A stretch of 64,000 bases of DNA from Romboutsia faecis (GTDB lineage: Bacteria; Bacillota; Clostridia; Peptostreptococcales; Peptostreptococcaceae). Position 1 is the stretch's first letter; each line of letters opens with the position of its first letter. The position numbers were made by a program, and so were the translations under genes. The notes beneath the pieces are model-generated. The model was not told the DNA's origin. It saw only the letters and a list, made by a program, of their open reading frames with translations, and did not search any database. Location: assembly GCF_014323405.1 (NCBI RefSeq), contig NZ_JACRWE010000002.1, positions 310,001 through 374,000 on the forward strand. The letters are read 5' to 3'. This document shows, piece after piece, positions 1 to 8,715 of the stretch.

Positions 1-2
1 AG

Positions 3-581
3 CGAGAAAATGACGAGTCATCAAAAGAAGTATTAATAGAAAGGAACATGAGATTAGTAGCTCATATAGCAAAGAAGTATAATAACTCTACAGAAGATCA
101 AGATGATCTAATTTCTATAGGTACAATAGGATTAATAAAGGCCATTGAGACATATAACGTAGATAAGGGCACAAGGTTAGCTACTTATGCATCTAAATGC
201 ATAGAGAATGAAATTCTTATGAATATAAGAACAAATAAAAAGAATAAGTCACAGGTTTCACTTCAAGATCCTATAGGTATGGATAAGGAAGGAAATGAAA
301 TAAGTTTGATTGATGTGTTGGGGACAGATATTGATTATATTGTGGATCAAGTTGAACTTAAAGTAGAAATAAGCAAACTTTATGAAAAATTAGATAAAAT
401 TTTAACTGATAGAGAAAGAGAAATAATAAAGTTAAGATATGGCCTGACTACTATGGGATATAAAACACAACGAGAGATTGCACAAAAACTTCAAATATCT
501 AGATCCTATGTGTCTAGAATAGAAAAGAGAGCTCTTAAAAAACTAAGAAAAGAACTTAAGACAGAAAAAAGCCTTGAATAG
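3..581 (+). CDS. sigK: RNA polymerase sporulation sigma factor SigK (5'-truncated by window edge)
   Basis: Mother-cell sigma factor of late sporulation (coat and spore-maturation genes). The frame is open to the window edge: codons from position 3 read into [16 protein letters not shown], the sigma region 2.1 motif, so the ATG at 48 is internal and the true start lies upstream. Region 2 (core and -10 binding) is followed by region 4, whose helix-turn-helix [20 protein letters not shown] (region 4.2, -35 recognition) is typical of SigK/SigE. SigK is preferred over SigE because the C-terminal [14 protein letters not shown] stretch and the short tail resemble SigK. The missing 5' end means I cannot tell whether a pro-sequence or a skin-type insertion is present. 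A terminator overlaps the stop codon, so the gene is last in its transcript. Confidence 0.85.
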   Translation, partial: RENDESSKEVLIERNMRLVAHIAKKYNNSTEDQDDLISIGTIGLIKAIETYNVDKGTRLATYASKCIENEILMNIRTNKKNKSQVSLQDPIGMDKEGNEISLIDVLGTDIDYIVDQVELKVEISKLYEKLDKILTDREREIIKLRYGLTTMGYKTQREIAQKLQISRSYVSRIEKRALKKLRKELKTEKSLE

Positions 582-597
582 GGCTTTTTTCTTTTTG
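565..597 (+). terminator. Rho-independent terminator of sigK
   Basis: The AAAAAAGCC arm (565-573) pairs with GGCTTTTTT (582-590) across a short loop containing the sigK stop codon, and a T-rich tail follows. It separates sigK from the kinase genes. Confidence 0.8.
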
Positions 598-668
598 GAA
601 AATTTTTCAATCTATCAAATATTATAGAGAAGTTAAGCAAATATAAATTTTTTAATTTGAATCAAGAA

Positions 669-696
669 TTGACAAATTATTTATAATGACTATGAT
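669..696 (+). promoter_or_regulatory. Probable sigma-A promoter of the histidine kinase pair
   Basis: TTGACA (669-674) and TATGAT (691-696) are separated by 16 bases, in a 223-base intergenic region ahead of the kinase genes. The remaining leader of about 110 bases is AT-rich; AGGTA (771-775) and TACCT (792-796) form a weak dyad just upstream of the ribosome binding site. This promoter suggests that the kinases are transcribed separately from sigK. Confidence 0.55.
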
Positions 697-820
697 AATA
701 TTACATATATGTTAATGAATACTAAGATTTAAAAAATATATAACAATATTTAATTTTTTTACGTACCAATAGGTAAAAAAACAAAAAATAATACCTAAAT
801 TTTATGAGGTGAGATTGATT

Positions 821-3223
821 ATGGAAAATATCCAAGAATACATGCAAATATTGAAGTTGCTAAATATAATAATACTGATTTCTATTATAGTTTTATCTGC
901 ATTTATGTTTTTTTTATATAAAAATATATCATTTGCAATTATTTTATTAATACATAGTATAGAAATAGGAGTTAGTATTTATTATATAAGTTATTTATCA
1001 TCAAATTTAATAAATATGGACATAACCTATTTGATTAGCTTAATGTTTATTACTAAAGTTATAATATTAACTTTATTTTATAAGAAAATCAATTTTAAAA
1101 GGTATCTAAATTTTTTATTAATAGTAGGGTATACACTTGCAGTATTATCTTTAAGTTCCGGTTATGAAATATCAATGATTATAAGTATTATATTAAATAT
1201 CTTAATTGTTAATCTAGGAATTATAGATAAGATAAAAAATGTAAAGCGTAATCTTAATAAAAATAGGCACAAGTTAAAACTAAACAGAAGATACATATCA
1301 AAAGCCATAACAGAAATGGAACTACAATCTAATCTAAAGCATAATCTCAATGAAAAAGTAAAGACACTAAACAATAAAATAGAAAACACTATGGAAACAT
1401 TGAATTTACCTATATTTATTTTGAATAGTGAAGGTGATTTTATTTATGGAAATAGGGAATTTGAAATGTTTTTAAAAGAAGATAATATTTATTCTCAAGA
1501 GGCAAATATTATAGCTTATTTAAAAAAGAGAATAAAAAATTTTGATGAAATGATAAATAGTATAAACTCTGCATGTAATCAAATTGATAAGTTTATAAAT
1601 ATTAACACTTATGATGATAAAGTATTTAAATTTATTTGTACTTTAGATGTAATGAATGAAGAAACTCTAAAAATATGTATATTGGAAAATATTACAGATG
1701 ATATAAAAATGAAAAAGGGATTAAAAGAGAGTGAAGAAAGATATAAGAAACTTATGAATATATTAAATGATGGAGTAATAATTCATACTATTGATACAGT
1801 AAGTTATATAAATGATAAAGCATTAGAGTTATTTAATATAGATAAAAAGATGAAGAAAGTATTATTAATAGATGATATAAAAGGGAATATAATTAAGAAA
1901 AATAGAAATAGTTTTATAAAAAATATAGATCTAGTTAGAGAGGGAAAAGAAGATAAAACGATAAATAAGATAGAGACTGAAGATGGGAAGATAATTGAAT
2001 TCATGACTACCTCTATTACATTAAATAGTACATCTATGATGTTAAGCATAGCTATAGATATAACCGATTTTGAAAATGCTAAAAATCAATTAGAAGAAAG
2101 TGAAAAAACTTATAAACTATTACTACAGAATCTTCCAGAAGGAATTGTCATAATAGATAAAAAAACTAAAGTACATACTTATAGAAATAAATCTATGATA
2201 AAAATACTTAAGTATATAGGTTCAGATAGGTTTAATGAAATAGTCAAAGAATATATGAAGGATGAAAACTTTGGTAGATTTAAAAAGTTTTCAATAAAAG
2301 AAGATAAGAATATTAATTTATCTATGTCTATAACAGATTCTAAAGAAGATGATAATTTAGTTTGCGTTGTTAGTATATTAGATAATGAATACAAGGCAGA
2401 GCAAATGATAGAAAAACTAAATGAAATGAGAGATAAATATAAATTCAAAACAGAATTTTTATATACAATATCTGCTAATTTAAAGAGACCAATAAATACC
2501 ATTTTCGAAGTAAATAAAATACTTCAAAATAATAAATCAAAGTATGATCTTAAATATATCGATAATTATGCAAGAGTTGTTAAGCAGAACTCTTATAGAT
2601 TAAAGAGGTTATTAAATAATATAGAAGAAATAAGTAAAATAGAAAATGGGATTTTAGAAATGAACTATAGAAGATGTGATGTAGTTAAGTTTGTAGAGAA
2701 TATAGTTAAACTTTCGAGAGAATACTCAAAAGATAAAAATTTAGAAATACTTTTTATTACTAATATACAGAAAAAAGTAATTCTTATAGATAAAGATAAA
2801 ATAGAGAAAATATTATTGAATTTACTATCTAATTCAATAAAGTTTACTAATAATAATGGAAAAATAATGGTATCTATAAATTCAAACAAAGAAGAAGTTA
2901 TTATTTCAGTGGAAGATACGGGAGTAGGAATACCTAATGAAAAGATGGATGCTATTTTCGAAAATTTTGAACAAGTAGATACGACATTGTCAAGGGGTGC
3001 TGAAGGTACTGGAGTAGGACTAGCATTGGTTAAGAAACTTGCATATATTCATAATGCAAAAATAAATGTTTATAGCAAAATAGGATATGGAAGTAAGTTT
3101 GAACTAATATTAGAGAATAGCAAATCTAATACTATGGATGAAGAAAATGAAGAATATGATAATACAGACATTGAAAAAATAGATATAGAATTTTCAGATA
3201 TATATTTTGACATAGGCTCTTAA
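821..3223 (+). CDS. Membrane PAS sensor histidine kinase homologue lacking the phospho-acceptor His
   Basis: 800 aa from the ATG at 821. I prefer this to the GTG at 809 because GAGGTGA (806-812) sits 8 bases upstream of the ATG. Layout: about five hydrophobic segments (residues 8-145), a basic coiled coil (150-190), three PAS-like repeats (about 190-290, 305-415, 427-530), a DHp-like region, and an HATPase_c domain. The ATPase motifs are complete: N-box NLLSNSIKF (Asn671), G1 EDTGVGIP (Asp699), F-box FENFEQVD, G2 GTGVGLAL (from Gly729). The H-box, however, reads TISANLKRPIN instead of ISHELRTPLN, with Ala552 at the His position. The protein should bind ATP but cannot autophosphorylate at the usual site. 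It is in an apparent operon with the next, paralogous kinase, 32 bases away. No response regulator is nearby. Ligand and target are unknown. Confidence 0.85.
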   Translation: MENIQEYMQILKLLNIIILISIIVLSAFMFFLYKNISFAIILLIHSIEIGVSIYYISYLSSNLINMDITYLISLMFITKVIILTLFYKKINFKRYLNFLLIVGYTLAVLSLSSGYEISMIISIILNILIVNLGIIDKIKNVKRNLNKNRHKLKLNRRYISKAITEMELQSNLKHNLNEKVKTLNNKIENTMETLNLPIFILNSEGDFIYGNREFEMFLKEDNIYSQEANIIAYLKKRIKNFDEMINSINSACNQIDKFININTYDDKVFKFICTLDVMNEETLKICILENITDDIKMKKGLKESEERYKKLMNILNDGVIIHTIDTVSYINDKALELFNIDKKMKKVLLIDDIKGNIIKKNRNSFIKNIDLVREGKEDKTINKIETEDGKIIEFMTTSITLNSTSMMLSIAIDITDFENAKNQLEESEKTYKLLLQNLPEGIVIIDKKTKVHTYRNKSMIKILKYIGSDRFNEIVKEYMKDENFGRFKKFSIKEDKNINLSMSITDSKEDDNLVCVVSILDNEYKAEQMIEKLNEMRDKYKFKTEFLYTISANLKRPINTIFEVNKILQNNKSKYDLKYIDNYARVVKQNSYRLKRLLNNIEEISKIENGILEMNYRRCDVVKFVENIVKLSREYSKDKNLEILFITNIQKKVILIDKDKIEKILLNLLSNSIKFTNNNGKIMVSINSNKEEVIISVEDTGVGIPNEKMDAIFENFEQVDTTLSRGAEGTGVGLALVKKLAYIHNAKINVYSKIGYGSKFELILENSKSNTMDEENEEYDNTDIEKIDIEFSDIYFDIGS

Positions 3224-3255
3224 AAGAGTATTAATTAAACTAAGAGGGGAATAAG

Positions 3256-5733
3256 ATGTATAAATATTTAGAAATACTTAATGTATCAATTTTTCTTACA
3301 AGTTTATATTTAGTATTTAGTAATTTATTAGGGAATAAATATAAAAAATCAATTATGAGATTTGTAATGCTTATAACTATAATATCTTTAAAAATAATAT
3401 TAATATTAAATAGTAATAATTCTAATGGGTTTATTTTTTTTAGAAATATAAGTGACTTGATAGTATTGTTATTATTAGTAGAAGTAGAAGTTAAGAATAT
3501 TAAGAAAAAAACAAAACAAATTATATTATCAATAAATTACATATTAGCTTTAGGATCATTAATATTATCTTTAGACACAAAGAATATTCTATATAGTACT
3601 GTTATAGAGACCTATATATTAATGACAAGTTTATATTTATTTTCTACATATTTATCTCATACTAAATTTAAGATGAAGTACACTATTCATTTTATATACT
3701 TTGGACAGATATTCGTAAATCTTATATTAAAAAATAATATATTACTTATAAATACAAATTTGATTTTAGGGTTAATGTTTAGTATATATATTTTAATAAA
3801 ATTATTTAAAGAATATATAAAAAATACTTATGATAAAAATCTAAATATTACTAGTAAAATTAACAGAAGTAACATAAATATGAAAATGCATAGTGAAAAA
3901 CTAAATATGAAAAAAAATACAAATAATGAGATTTATGAAATAATAAATAAAAAAGAGAATTTACTAAATTTAATGTTAAAAAGTTTAAATAAAATTATGT
4001 TTTTAATAGATAGTGAAGGATACATAATAAATGAAGATAGTAGCTTTTATGAAATGTGGCAAGAATATAATGACTATAAATATAATATTAACTTAGATGT
4101 ATTTTGTAAAAATAGTATAGAAGATTCTAATAGATTTTTAAGAAATGTAGAAAAAGCTAGAAAAATATTCGACTGCATAGATGATGAAATACGAGATAGA
4201 AAAGGTCGAATTATTAACTGTAGATATTTACCTGTTAAATTAAATAATGATGATATAGGTATAGTTTGTATAATGACAGATATAACTTCTAGAAAAAGTA
4301 TAGAAATGAAAATAAAAGATAATGACACTAAGTATAAAAAAATAGTTGACAACATGCCTTATTCAGTACTCGTCACTAATAAAGAGGATATTATTTATGA
4401 TAATAAGAAAAATGAGTATATAGATTTTAATAAAGAAGATATTAAGAATATAATATTAGGAGAATATCCAAAAGGCGAACTTTATTATACTTATGATAAT
4501 GGTATGGATGTATGTTTAAATATTGATAAAATAGATTATAGAGAAGGTGAAGACGGTAGAAGTTTACTTGTTATAAGAGATATAACTAACTTTAAAAACT
4601 TGTTAAAAAATTTAGAGTACAGTAAGAAAAAATATGAATCTTTAGTAAATACTATTCCAGAAGGCATATATGTATTAAATTTTGAAGATAAAACCCTTCA
4701 GTATGCAAATTCTGCATTTTTAAATATGGTTGGAACTAAGGATCTTCATAGTATAGATATAGATGGAATAAATAAAAATATTATTGTTACATCAGGCAAT
4801 ATAAATGATAATGTTAAATATAAGAGAGATATACTAGTAAATAGATACGGTGAGGACATAAATATTGAATATGGTGGTATGCTTTTAAATATAAATAAAA
4901 AAATAAAGATGATTGGTATAGTAAGGGATATTACTGAGCAGGTAAAAACTGAGCTAATAGAACAAGAAATAGAGGAGAAGGAAAAGTTGAATCAATCAAA
5001 GACTGAATTTTTTATAAATATGTCACATGAATTAAAAACTCCTTTGAATTTAATTCACTCAAGCAACCAACTTGTTGAGGTAGTATATAAGAATGAATTA
5101 GAGAGGTCTAATAACATAGATGTTTTAAATACTGTAGAAGTTGTAAAAAAACATGTAAACATACTTATGGGATTAATCGATAATATAATAGATCTCGCTA
5201 AATTACAGTCGGATTTTCATGAAATTAAAAGAGATTATTATAACATAGTGGATATATCTGAAGATATAGTTAATGAATTTAGTAATTGTGTAAGTGATAA
5301 TGAACTTAACATAATTTTTGATACAGATGAAGAAGAAAAAATAGCTAATATTGATCCTGATGATATAGAAAAGGTTATATTAATTTTGCTGTCTATAGTT
5401 GCTAGATATTCAATAAATAATAGTGATATTCACTTTGACATAGGTAGTAGAAATGATTTTATAACTATGTCTATAAAAAATAATGGTGGGTATGATTATA
5501 ATAAGTATATAAATGATAATGAAAGAAAAGTTCTTGATATGGGAATTGCATTAGCGAAGCTAATAGTAGAATTATATGAAGGAAAATTAACAATAAAGAC
5601 AAGTGACACTAATAATATAGAAATAATAGTTGAAATAAAAGCTGACTATAAGATTAAGATATATAAGAAAAGAATTAAAAATAAGCAAGAAGATTTTGTT
5701 TACTCAGAGTACAGGAAAATGTGTAGTTTTTAG
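3256..5733 (+). CDS. Membrane PAS sensor histidine kinase with intact His box but degenerate ATPase domain
   Basis: 825 aa; ATG preceded by AAGAGGGG. The N-terminal 190 residues hold about six hydrophobic segments. Three PAS-like modules follow (about 238-345, 359-450, 459-560), the last with a PAC-type IVRDITEQ end. The DHp helix carries a textbook H-box, NMSHELKTPLN, with His591. The C-terminal domain aligns to HATPase_c but its motifs are eroded: the N-box reads ILLSIVARY (Ile710 and Ile714 replace the two Asn), G1 reads IKNNGGYD (Asn742 for Asp), and G2 reads LDMGIALAK. ATP binding is therefore unlikely, while His591 could still take phosphate. This is the reverse of the defect in the preceding paralogue. 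Co-transcription is inferred from spacing and the absence of a terminator. Confidence 0.85.
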   Translation: MYKYLEILNVSIFLTSLYLVFSNLLGNKYKKSIMRFVMLITIISLKIILILNSNNSNGFIFFRNISDLIVLLLLVEVEVKNIKKKTKQIILSINYILALGSLILSLDTKNILYSTVIETYILMTSLYLFSTYLSHTKFKMKYTIHFIYFGQIFVNLILKNNILLINTNLILGLMFSIYILIKLFKEYIKNTYDKNLNITSKINRSNINMKMHSEKLNMKKNTNNEIYEIINKKENLLNLMLKSLNKIMFLIDSEGYIINEDSSFYEMWQEYNDYKYNINLDVFCKNSIEDSNRFLRNVEKARKIFDCIDDEIRDRKGRIINCRYLPVKLNNDDIGIVCIMTDITSRKSIEMKIKDNDTKYKKIVDNMPYSVLVTNKEDIIYDNKKNEYIDFNKEDIKNIILGEYPKGELYYTYDNGMDVCLNIDKIDYREGEDGRSLLVIRDITNFKNLLKNLEYSKKKYESLVNTIPEGIYVLNFEDKTLQYANSAFLNMVGTKDLHSIDIDGINKNIIVTSGNINDNVKYKRDILVNRYGEDINIEYGGMLLNINKKIKMIGIVRDITEQVKTELIEQEIEEKEKLNQSKTEFFINMSHELKTPLNLIHSSNQLVEVVYKNELERSNNIDVLNTVEVVKKHVNILMGLIDNIIDLAKLQSDFHEIKRDYYNIVDISEDIVNEFSNCVSDNELNIIFDTDEEEKIANIDPDDIEKVILILLSIVARYSINNSDIHFDIGSRNDFITMSIKNNGGYDYNKYINDNERKVLDMGIALAKLIVELYEGKLTIKTSDTNNIEIIVEIKADYKIKIYKKRIKNKQEDFVYSEYRKMCSF

Positions 5734-5745
5734 TTTGTTAAAATA

Positions 5746-5754
5746 TGGTATAAT
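5746..5754 (+). promoter_or_regulatory. Probable extended -10 promoter of aroE
   Basis: TGGTATAAT is a perfect TGn-extended -10 element 40 bases ahead of aroE. No convincing -35 is present, as expected for extended -10 promoters. Confidence 0.5.
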
Positions 5755-5794
5755 TTAAAACTAAATTGATAATAAATTATAGGTAGGAGATAGT

Positions 5795-6649
5795 ATGAAA
5801 ATAAATTCTAAGACTAAAACAGTTTGCTTACTAGGTCATCCAATAGAGCAAAGCTTTTCACCGAGTATACATAATTATTTATTTGAAAAGTATAATAAAA
5901 ATTACACTTATATATGTTTTGATGTTAATCCTGGTGATTTGAAAAAAGGAATACAAGGCTTAAGGGCTTTAAAAATATTTGGATGTAATGTAACTATACC
6001 TCATAAGGTAGACGTTATTAGATATCTAGATGAAGTTGATAAAAATGCAAAGTTAATTGGAGCTGTAAATACAATAAAAAATGAAGGAGGTATTTTAAAA
6101 GGATATAACACGGATGGAAAGGGATTTGTAAAGTCTATTTTAGATAAGGGATATGATCTAAAGGGTAAAAAGGTAATGATTATAGGTGCAGGTGGTTCGT
6201 GTAGAAGTATTGCAGTAGAACTTGCATCAAATAATGTTGAATTAATAGAAATAAGAAATCGTAGTGAAGAAAGAGCTAAGAATATAACATTAATGTTAAA
6301 TGAAAATTTTGATATAAAAGTTCAATATTCTACTAAAAAAATAGAAACAGCTGATTTAGACTCTATAGACATATTAATAAATACAACACCAATTGGAATG
6401 GGAACAAGTGAATGCCCTATAGATGAGAGTATAATTCCAAATAAAAAACTATTAGTATGCGACATAGTATATAAGCCTCATGATACTAATTTCATTAAGT
6501 GGGGATGTAAAAATGGATTCGATACTATCTATGGCATAGATATGTTGATAAATCAAGGTTTAGAGGCATTTTATATATGGACTAATATAAATCCTACGAA
6601 AGAAGATCAAAATGCCATAAAGAAATTTTACCTAGATAGTATAAAGTAA
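5795..6649 (+). CDS. aroE: Shikimate dehydrogenase AroE
   Basis: 284 aa, normal family length. It reduces 3-dehydroshikimate to shikimate with NADPH, in the cytoplasmic pathway to chorismate and aromatic amino acids. Visible motifs: SFSPSIHN (20-27, shikimate binding), NVTIPHK with catalytic Lys71, NTDGKGF with Asp107, the Rossmann loop GAGGSCRSIA (131-140) and NTTPIGM. The ribosome binding site AGGTAGGAGA precedes the ATG. It opens a group holding aroE, four pilin-like genes, aroK and aroQ. The neighbouring aro genes support the shikimate role over the related quinate/shikimate dehydrogenases. Confidence 0.95.
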   Translation: MKINSKTKTVCLLGHPIEQSFSPSIHNYLFEKYNKNYTYICFDVNPGDLKKGIQGLRALKIFGCNVTIPHKVDVIRYLDEVDKNAKLIGAVNTIKNEGGILKGYNTDGKGFVKSILDKGYDLKGKKVMIIGAGGSCRSIAVELASNNVELIEIRNRSEERAKNITLMLNENFDIKVQYSTKKIETADLDSIDILINTTPIGMGTSECPIDESIIPNKKLLVCDIVYKPHDTNFIKWGCKNGFDTIYGIDMLINQGLEAFYIWTNINPTKEDQNAIKKFYLDSIK

Positions 6650-6670
6650 AAACTATTCTGAAAGGTTTGA

Positions 6671-7048
6671 ATTAAAATTAAACAAATTTTAAAAGATAGA
6701 AAAGGCGGATTTGCATTAATTGAATGCATTATTAGTTTATCTATTGTGATGTTGGCAGTATGTATTATAAGTATAACTATACAAAGTAGTAGTAACTTCA
6801 CAATAAGTAATCAAACTAATATAGAAATGTTAAGTATTGCGGAAACATATATCAATGATAAAAGAGACTTAATAAAGTATTCTGATACTGAAAATATTAA
6901 TTTTTATGAGGAAGAGCAATTAGGAAAATACAAAATAGTATCTAGAGTAATTAAAAATGAAGAATATTATCAGTGCTATAAGTTGAATATAAGAGTTAGT
7001 TTACAAAATAAAGGTGTAGAGGTTAACACATATGTTACGAAACAATAA
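6671..7048 (+). CDS. Minor type IV pilin (PilV/GspI-like), apparent ATT start
   Basis: The open frame contains a type III prepilin signal: basic leader, then KGG, cleavage, FALIECIISLSIV (Glu at +5) and a hydrophobic helix. This signal is encoded at about 6701-6745, upstream of the first GTG (6746) or ATG (6749). The frame stays open only back to a TGA at 6668. The first codons after it are ATT AAA ATT AAA, with AAAGG (6661-6665) 5 bases upstream of the ATT at 6671, exactly where ATG AAA would be expected. I therefore place the start at ATT 6671 (about 125 aa). Starting at 6746 would remove the processing site. ATT initiation is rare, so expression may be weak or the start codon may be mutated. 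The 3' end overlaps the next gene by 17 bases. Confidence 0.7.
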   Translation: MKIKQILKDRKGGFALIECIISLSIVMLAVCIISITIQSSSNFTISNQTNIEMLSIAETYINDKRDLIKYSDTENINFYEEEQLGKYKIVSRVIKNEEYYQCYKLNIRVSLQNKGVEVNTYVTKQ

Positions 7049-7727
7049 AGGATCAATAATGATTGTTACTATGATAATATTCTCTATAATAAGCACGATA
7101 TGTATAACTTGTATAAGTTTAACATATAGTAATGTTAATATTGCTAGTTTAGAATTAAAAAATTTACAATTGAAAGAAAATGGGTTAGGTGCAGTAGAAA
7201 TAGTATATGGAAATATAAAAAATGAAATCGAAAATGCTATTGATAATTGTAGTGACTCTCAAGAGTATATTAACTATATTAAAAGAGATAACTACAAAAG
7301 CTTTATATTAATCTGTAAAGATATTTCAAAAAGTGATTTAAATAATACTACGGTGGAATTATCTAATAAAACTCCGTTTGGAGAAGTTAAGAATTTTGAA
7401 TTTGAAATGAAAGTTACAGCTAAAGAAAATAATTATAAAAAACAAATCAAAGTAAATATAAAAATAAAAAATCCTTGGAATGAAATAAGTACACTTCAAG
7501 AATATGCAAAAAGCGAAGATACAGATATAGAGGAAGTAATTACAGAAACTAATACAGAAAATAATGAACTTGATAATATAAATGAAACAGATATAATTGA
7601 AAATTCTGAAGATGAGATCGTAGAAGATAAAGAAGATGATATAGATAATAAAAATGATTTAGAAGATTTAAAAGAAATTTTTAAAAAGTATAAACTAATA
7701 ACTATATATAATTACGAGGAAATATAA
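7032..7727 (+). CDS. Minor pilin, PilX/ComGG-like
   Basis: 231 aa. It begins MLRNNKGSIMIVTMIIFSII, a short basic leader and Gly followed by one long hydrophobic helix. The Glu at +5 is absent, as in several PilX/ComGG-type minor pilins that are handled by partner pilins. The middle is an ordinary mixed globular stretch and the last 70 residues are very acidic (many Glu, Asp, Asn), an unusual tail. It overlaps the preceding pilin gene and ends just before the start of the next, so the four genes look like one translation unit. Assignment rests on the N-terminus and context; sequence beyond that is not recognisable. Confidence 0.65.
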   Translation: MLRNNKGSIMIVTMIIFSIISTICITCISLTYSNVNIASLELKNLQLKENGLGAVEIVYGNIKNEIENAIDNCSDSQEYINYIKRDNYKSFILICKDISKSDLNNTTVELSNKTPFGEVKNFEFEMKVTAKENNYKKQIKVNIKIKNPWNEISTLQEYAKSEDTDIEEVITETNTENNELDNINETDIIENSEDEIVEDKEDDIDNKNDLEDLKEIFKKYKLITIYNYEEI

Positions 7728-7728
7728 T

Positions 7729-8168
7729 ATGAAAAGAGATGGCGTGTAACTTTAATAGAATTGGTAATAACAATTGGTGTTATTGTTTTGATTTGTAGCA
7801 TGTGCATACCTAAATTTAATTCATACAATTATGAAATTAATTCTTTTGCTAAGCAGATGTGTAGTGATATAAGATATGTTAGATCAAACAATATGCTAGG
7901 AAACCTAAGTTCATTTGTACTTATGACTAAGGAAAATGGTCGCAATGGATACGTATTAGTGGATAAAGGTATTCAAGTAAAAAATGTATATTTACCGAAT
8001 AATGTAGATATTACATATCCAAATAAAAAGATATATTTCAGGAATGATGGTACTCCGAATCCAACTGGATCTACTATCAAAATTTTTAATAATAAAATAA
8101 GTAAAGAGATAACTATAGTTCCGGTTAGCGGTAGAGTTCTTTTTAAGGAAGATCAATATGAAAAATAA
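7729..8168 (+). pseudogene. GspH/FimT-type pseudopilin gene with apparent +2 frameshift
   Basis: GAGGA (7716-7720) lies 8 bases before ATG 7729, which reads M K R D G V then TAA. One frame away the sequence continues TLIELVITIGVIVLICS and about 130 further residues to 8168, with SFAKQMCSDIRYVRSNNM typical of GspH/FimT pseudopilins. The junction has GTGT (7744-7747); with a single GT the product would read MKRDGVTLIELVITIG, an ideal prepilin site with Glu at +5. The gene is therefore probably inactivated by a 2-base duplication, or the base calls are wrong. The only start in the long frame is TTG 7761, which would omit the processing site. The 3' end overlaps the next pilin gene by 11 bases. 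Confidence 0.65.
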
Positions 8169-8715
8169 AGGTGGTTATTTACTTCTAGAAAGCATAATAT
8201 CATTATCTATAATATTGACATTATCACTAGTATTATATTCTCTGTTAATACTATGCATAAATACTAAAAGTTCAATAGAGGATAAAGTAGAAGTCCAGCA
8301 ACAAGGACTAGAAATGAGTAAAAGTATAAAATCTTTAATTGAGAAATCAAAAGGAATAATAGATATAGAGTTTGACAATACCGATAGTATAAATGAACAA
8401 GGAGTAAACTTCAAAAGTGCAGTATCAGTAAAGTGTAGATATAGTAATGAAGATGATATAAATTATTCTAATAATAAGAATAAAGAAATTAGTTTTAAAA
8501 AAGGACTAAATAAGTTATTTATAAATACTCTTAATATAAAAAATCAAAGTGAGGCTGGAGGGTATGAAATAGGTGACTATGTAGAAAAAATGTATGTATC
8601 AAAAGATGAGAGTAATAAATTTATTAGCATGAAGCTAAAATTACAAAAAAATAAAGAAATCTATGAAACTAAATTTAAAGTATACATAAGAAATTTTGAG
8701 GGGGAATATAGGTGA
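8158..8715 (+). CDS. Minor type IV pilin with prepilin cleavage motif
   Basis: 185 aa. The N-terminus MKNKGGYLLLESIISLSIIL is a clean class III prepilin signal: KGG, cleavage, aromatic residue, Glu at +5, then a hydrophobic helix (to about residue 30). The remainder is a globular domain rich in Asn, Lys and Ser, of the size of PilV/PilW or ComGF minor pilins. AAGGAAG precedes the ATG. The gene overlaps the frameshifted pilin upstream and the aroK start downstream (GTGA shared by stop and start), so it is translationally coupled. Which minor pilin position it fills cannot be told. No pilus assembly genes are in this window, so it must rely on a locus elsewhere. Confidence 0.75.
   Translation: MKNKGGYLLLESIISLSIILTLSLVLYSLLILCINTKSSIEDKVEVQQQGLEMSKSIKSLIEKSKGIIDIEFDNTDSINEQGVNFKSAVSVKCRYSNEDDINYSNNKNKEISFKKGLNKLFINTLNIKNQSEAGGYEIGDYVEKMYVSKDESNKFISMKLKLQKNKEIYETKFKVYIRNFEGEYR

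Noticed and set aside
48..50. ATG at 48 as the start of sigK
   Set aside because: The upstream codons from position 3 continue the conserved sigma motif (LIERN before MRLVAH), so this Met is internal and the gene is cut by the window edge.
1162..2889. Several minus-strand open frames opposite the first kinase gene (1162-1389, 1804-2049, 2179-2502, 2665-2889)
   Set aside because: They have no ribosome binding sites, consist of Ile/Leu/Ser/Phe-rich nonsense typical of the complement of AT-rich coding DNA, and lie fully inside a well-supported gene.
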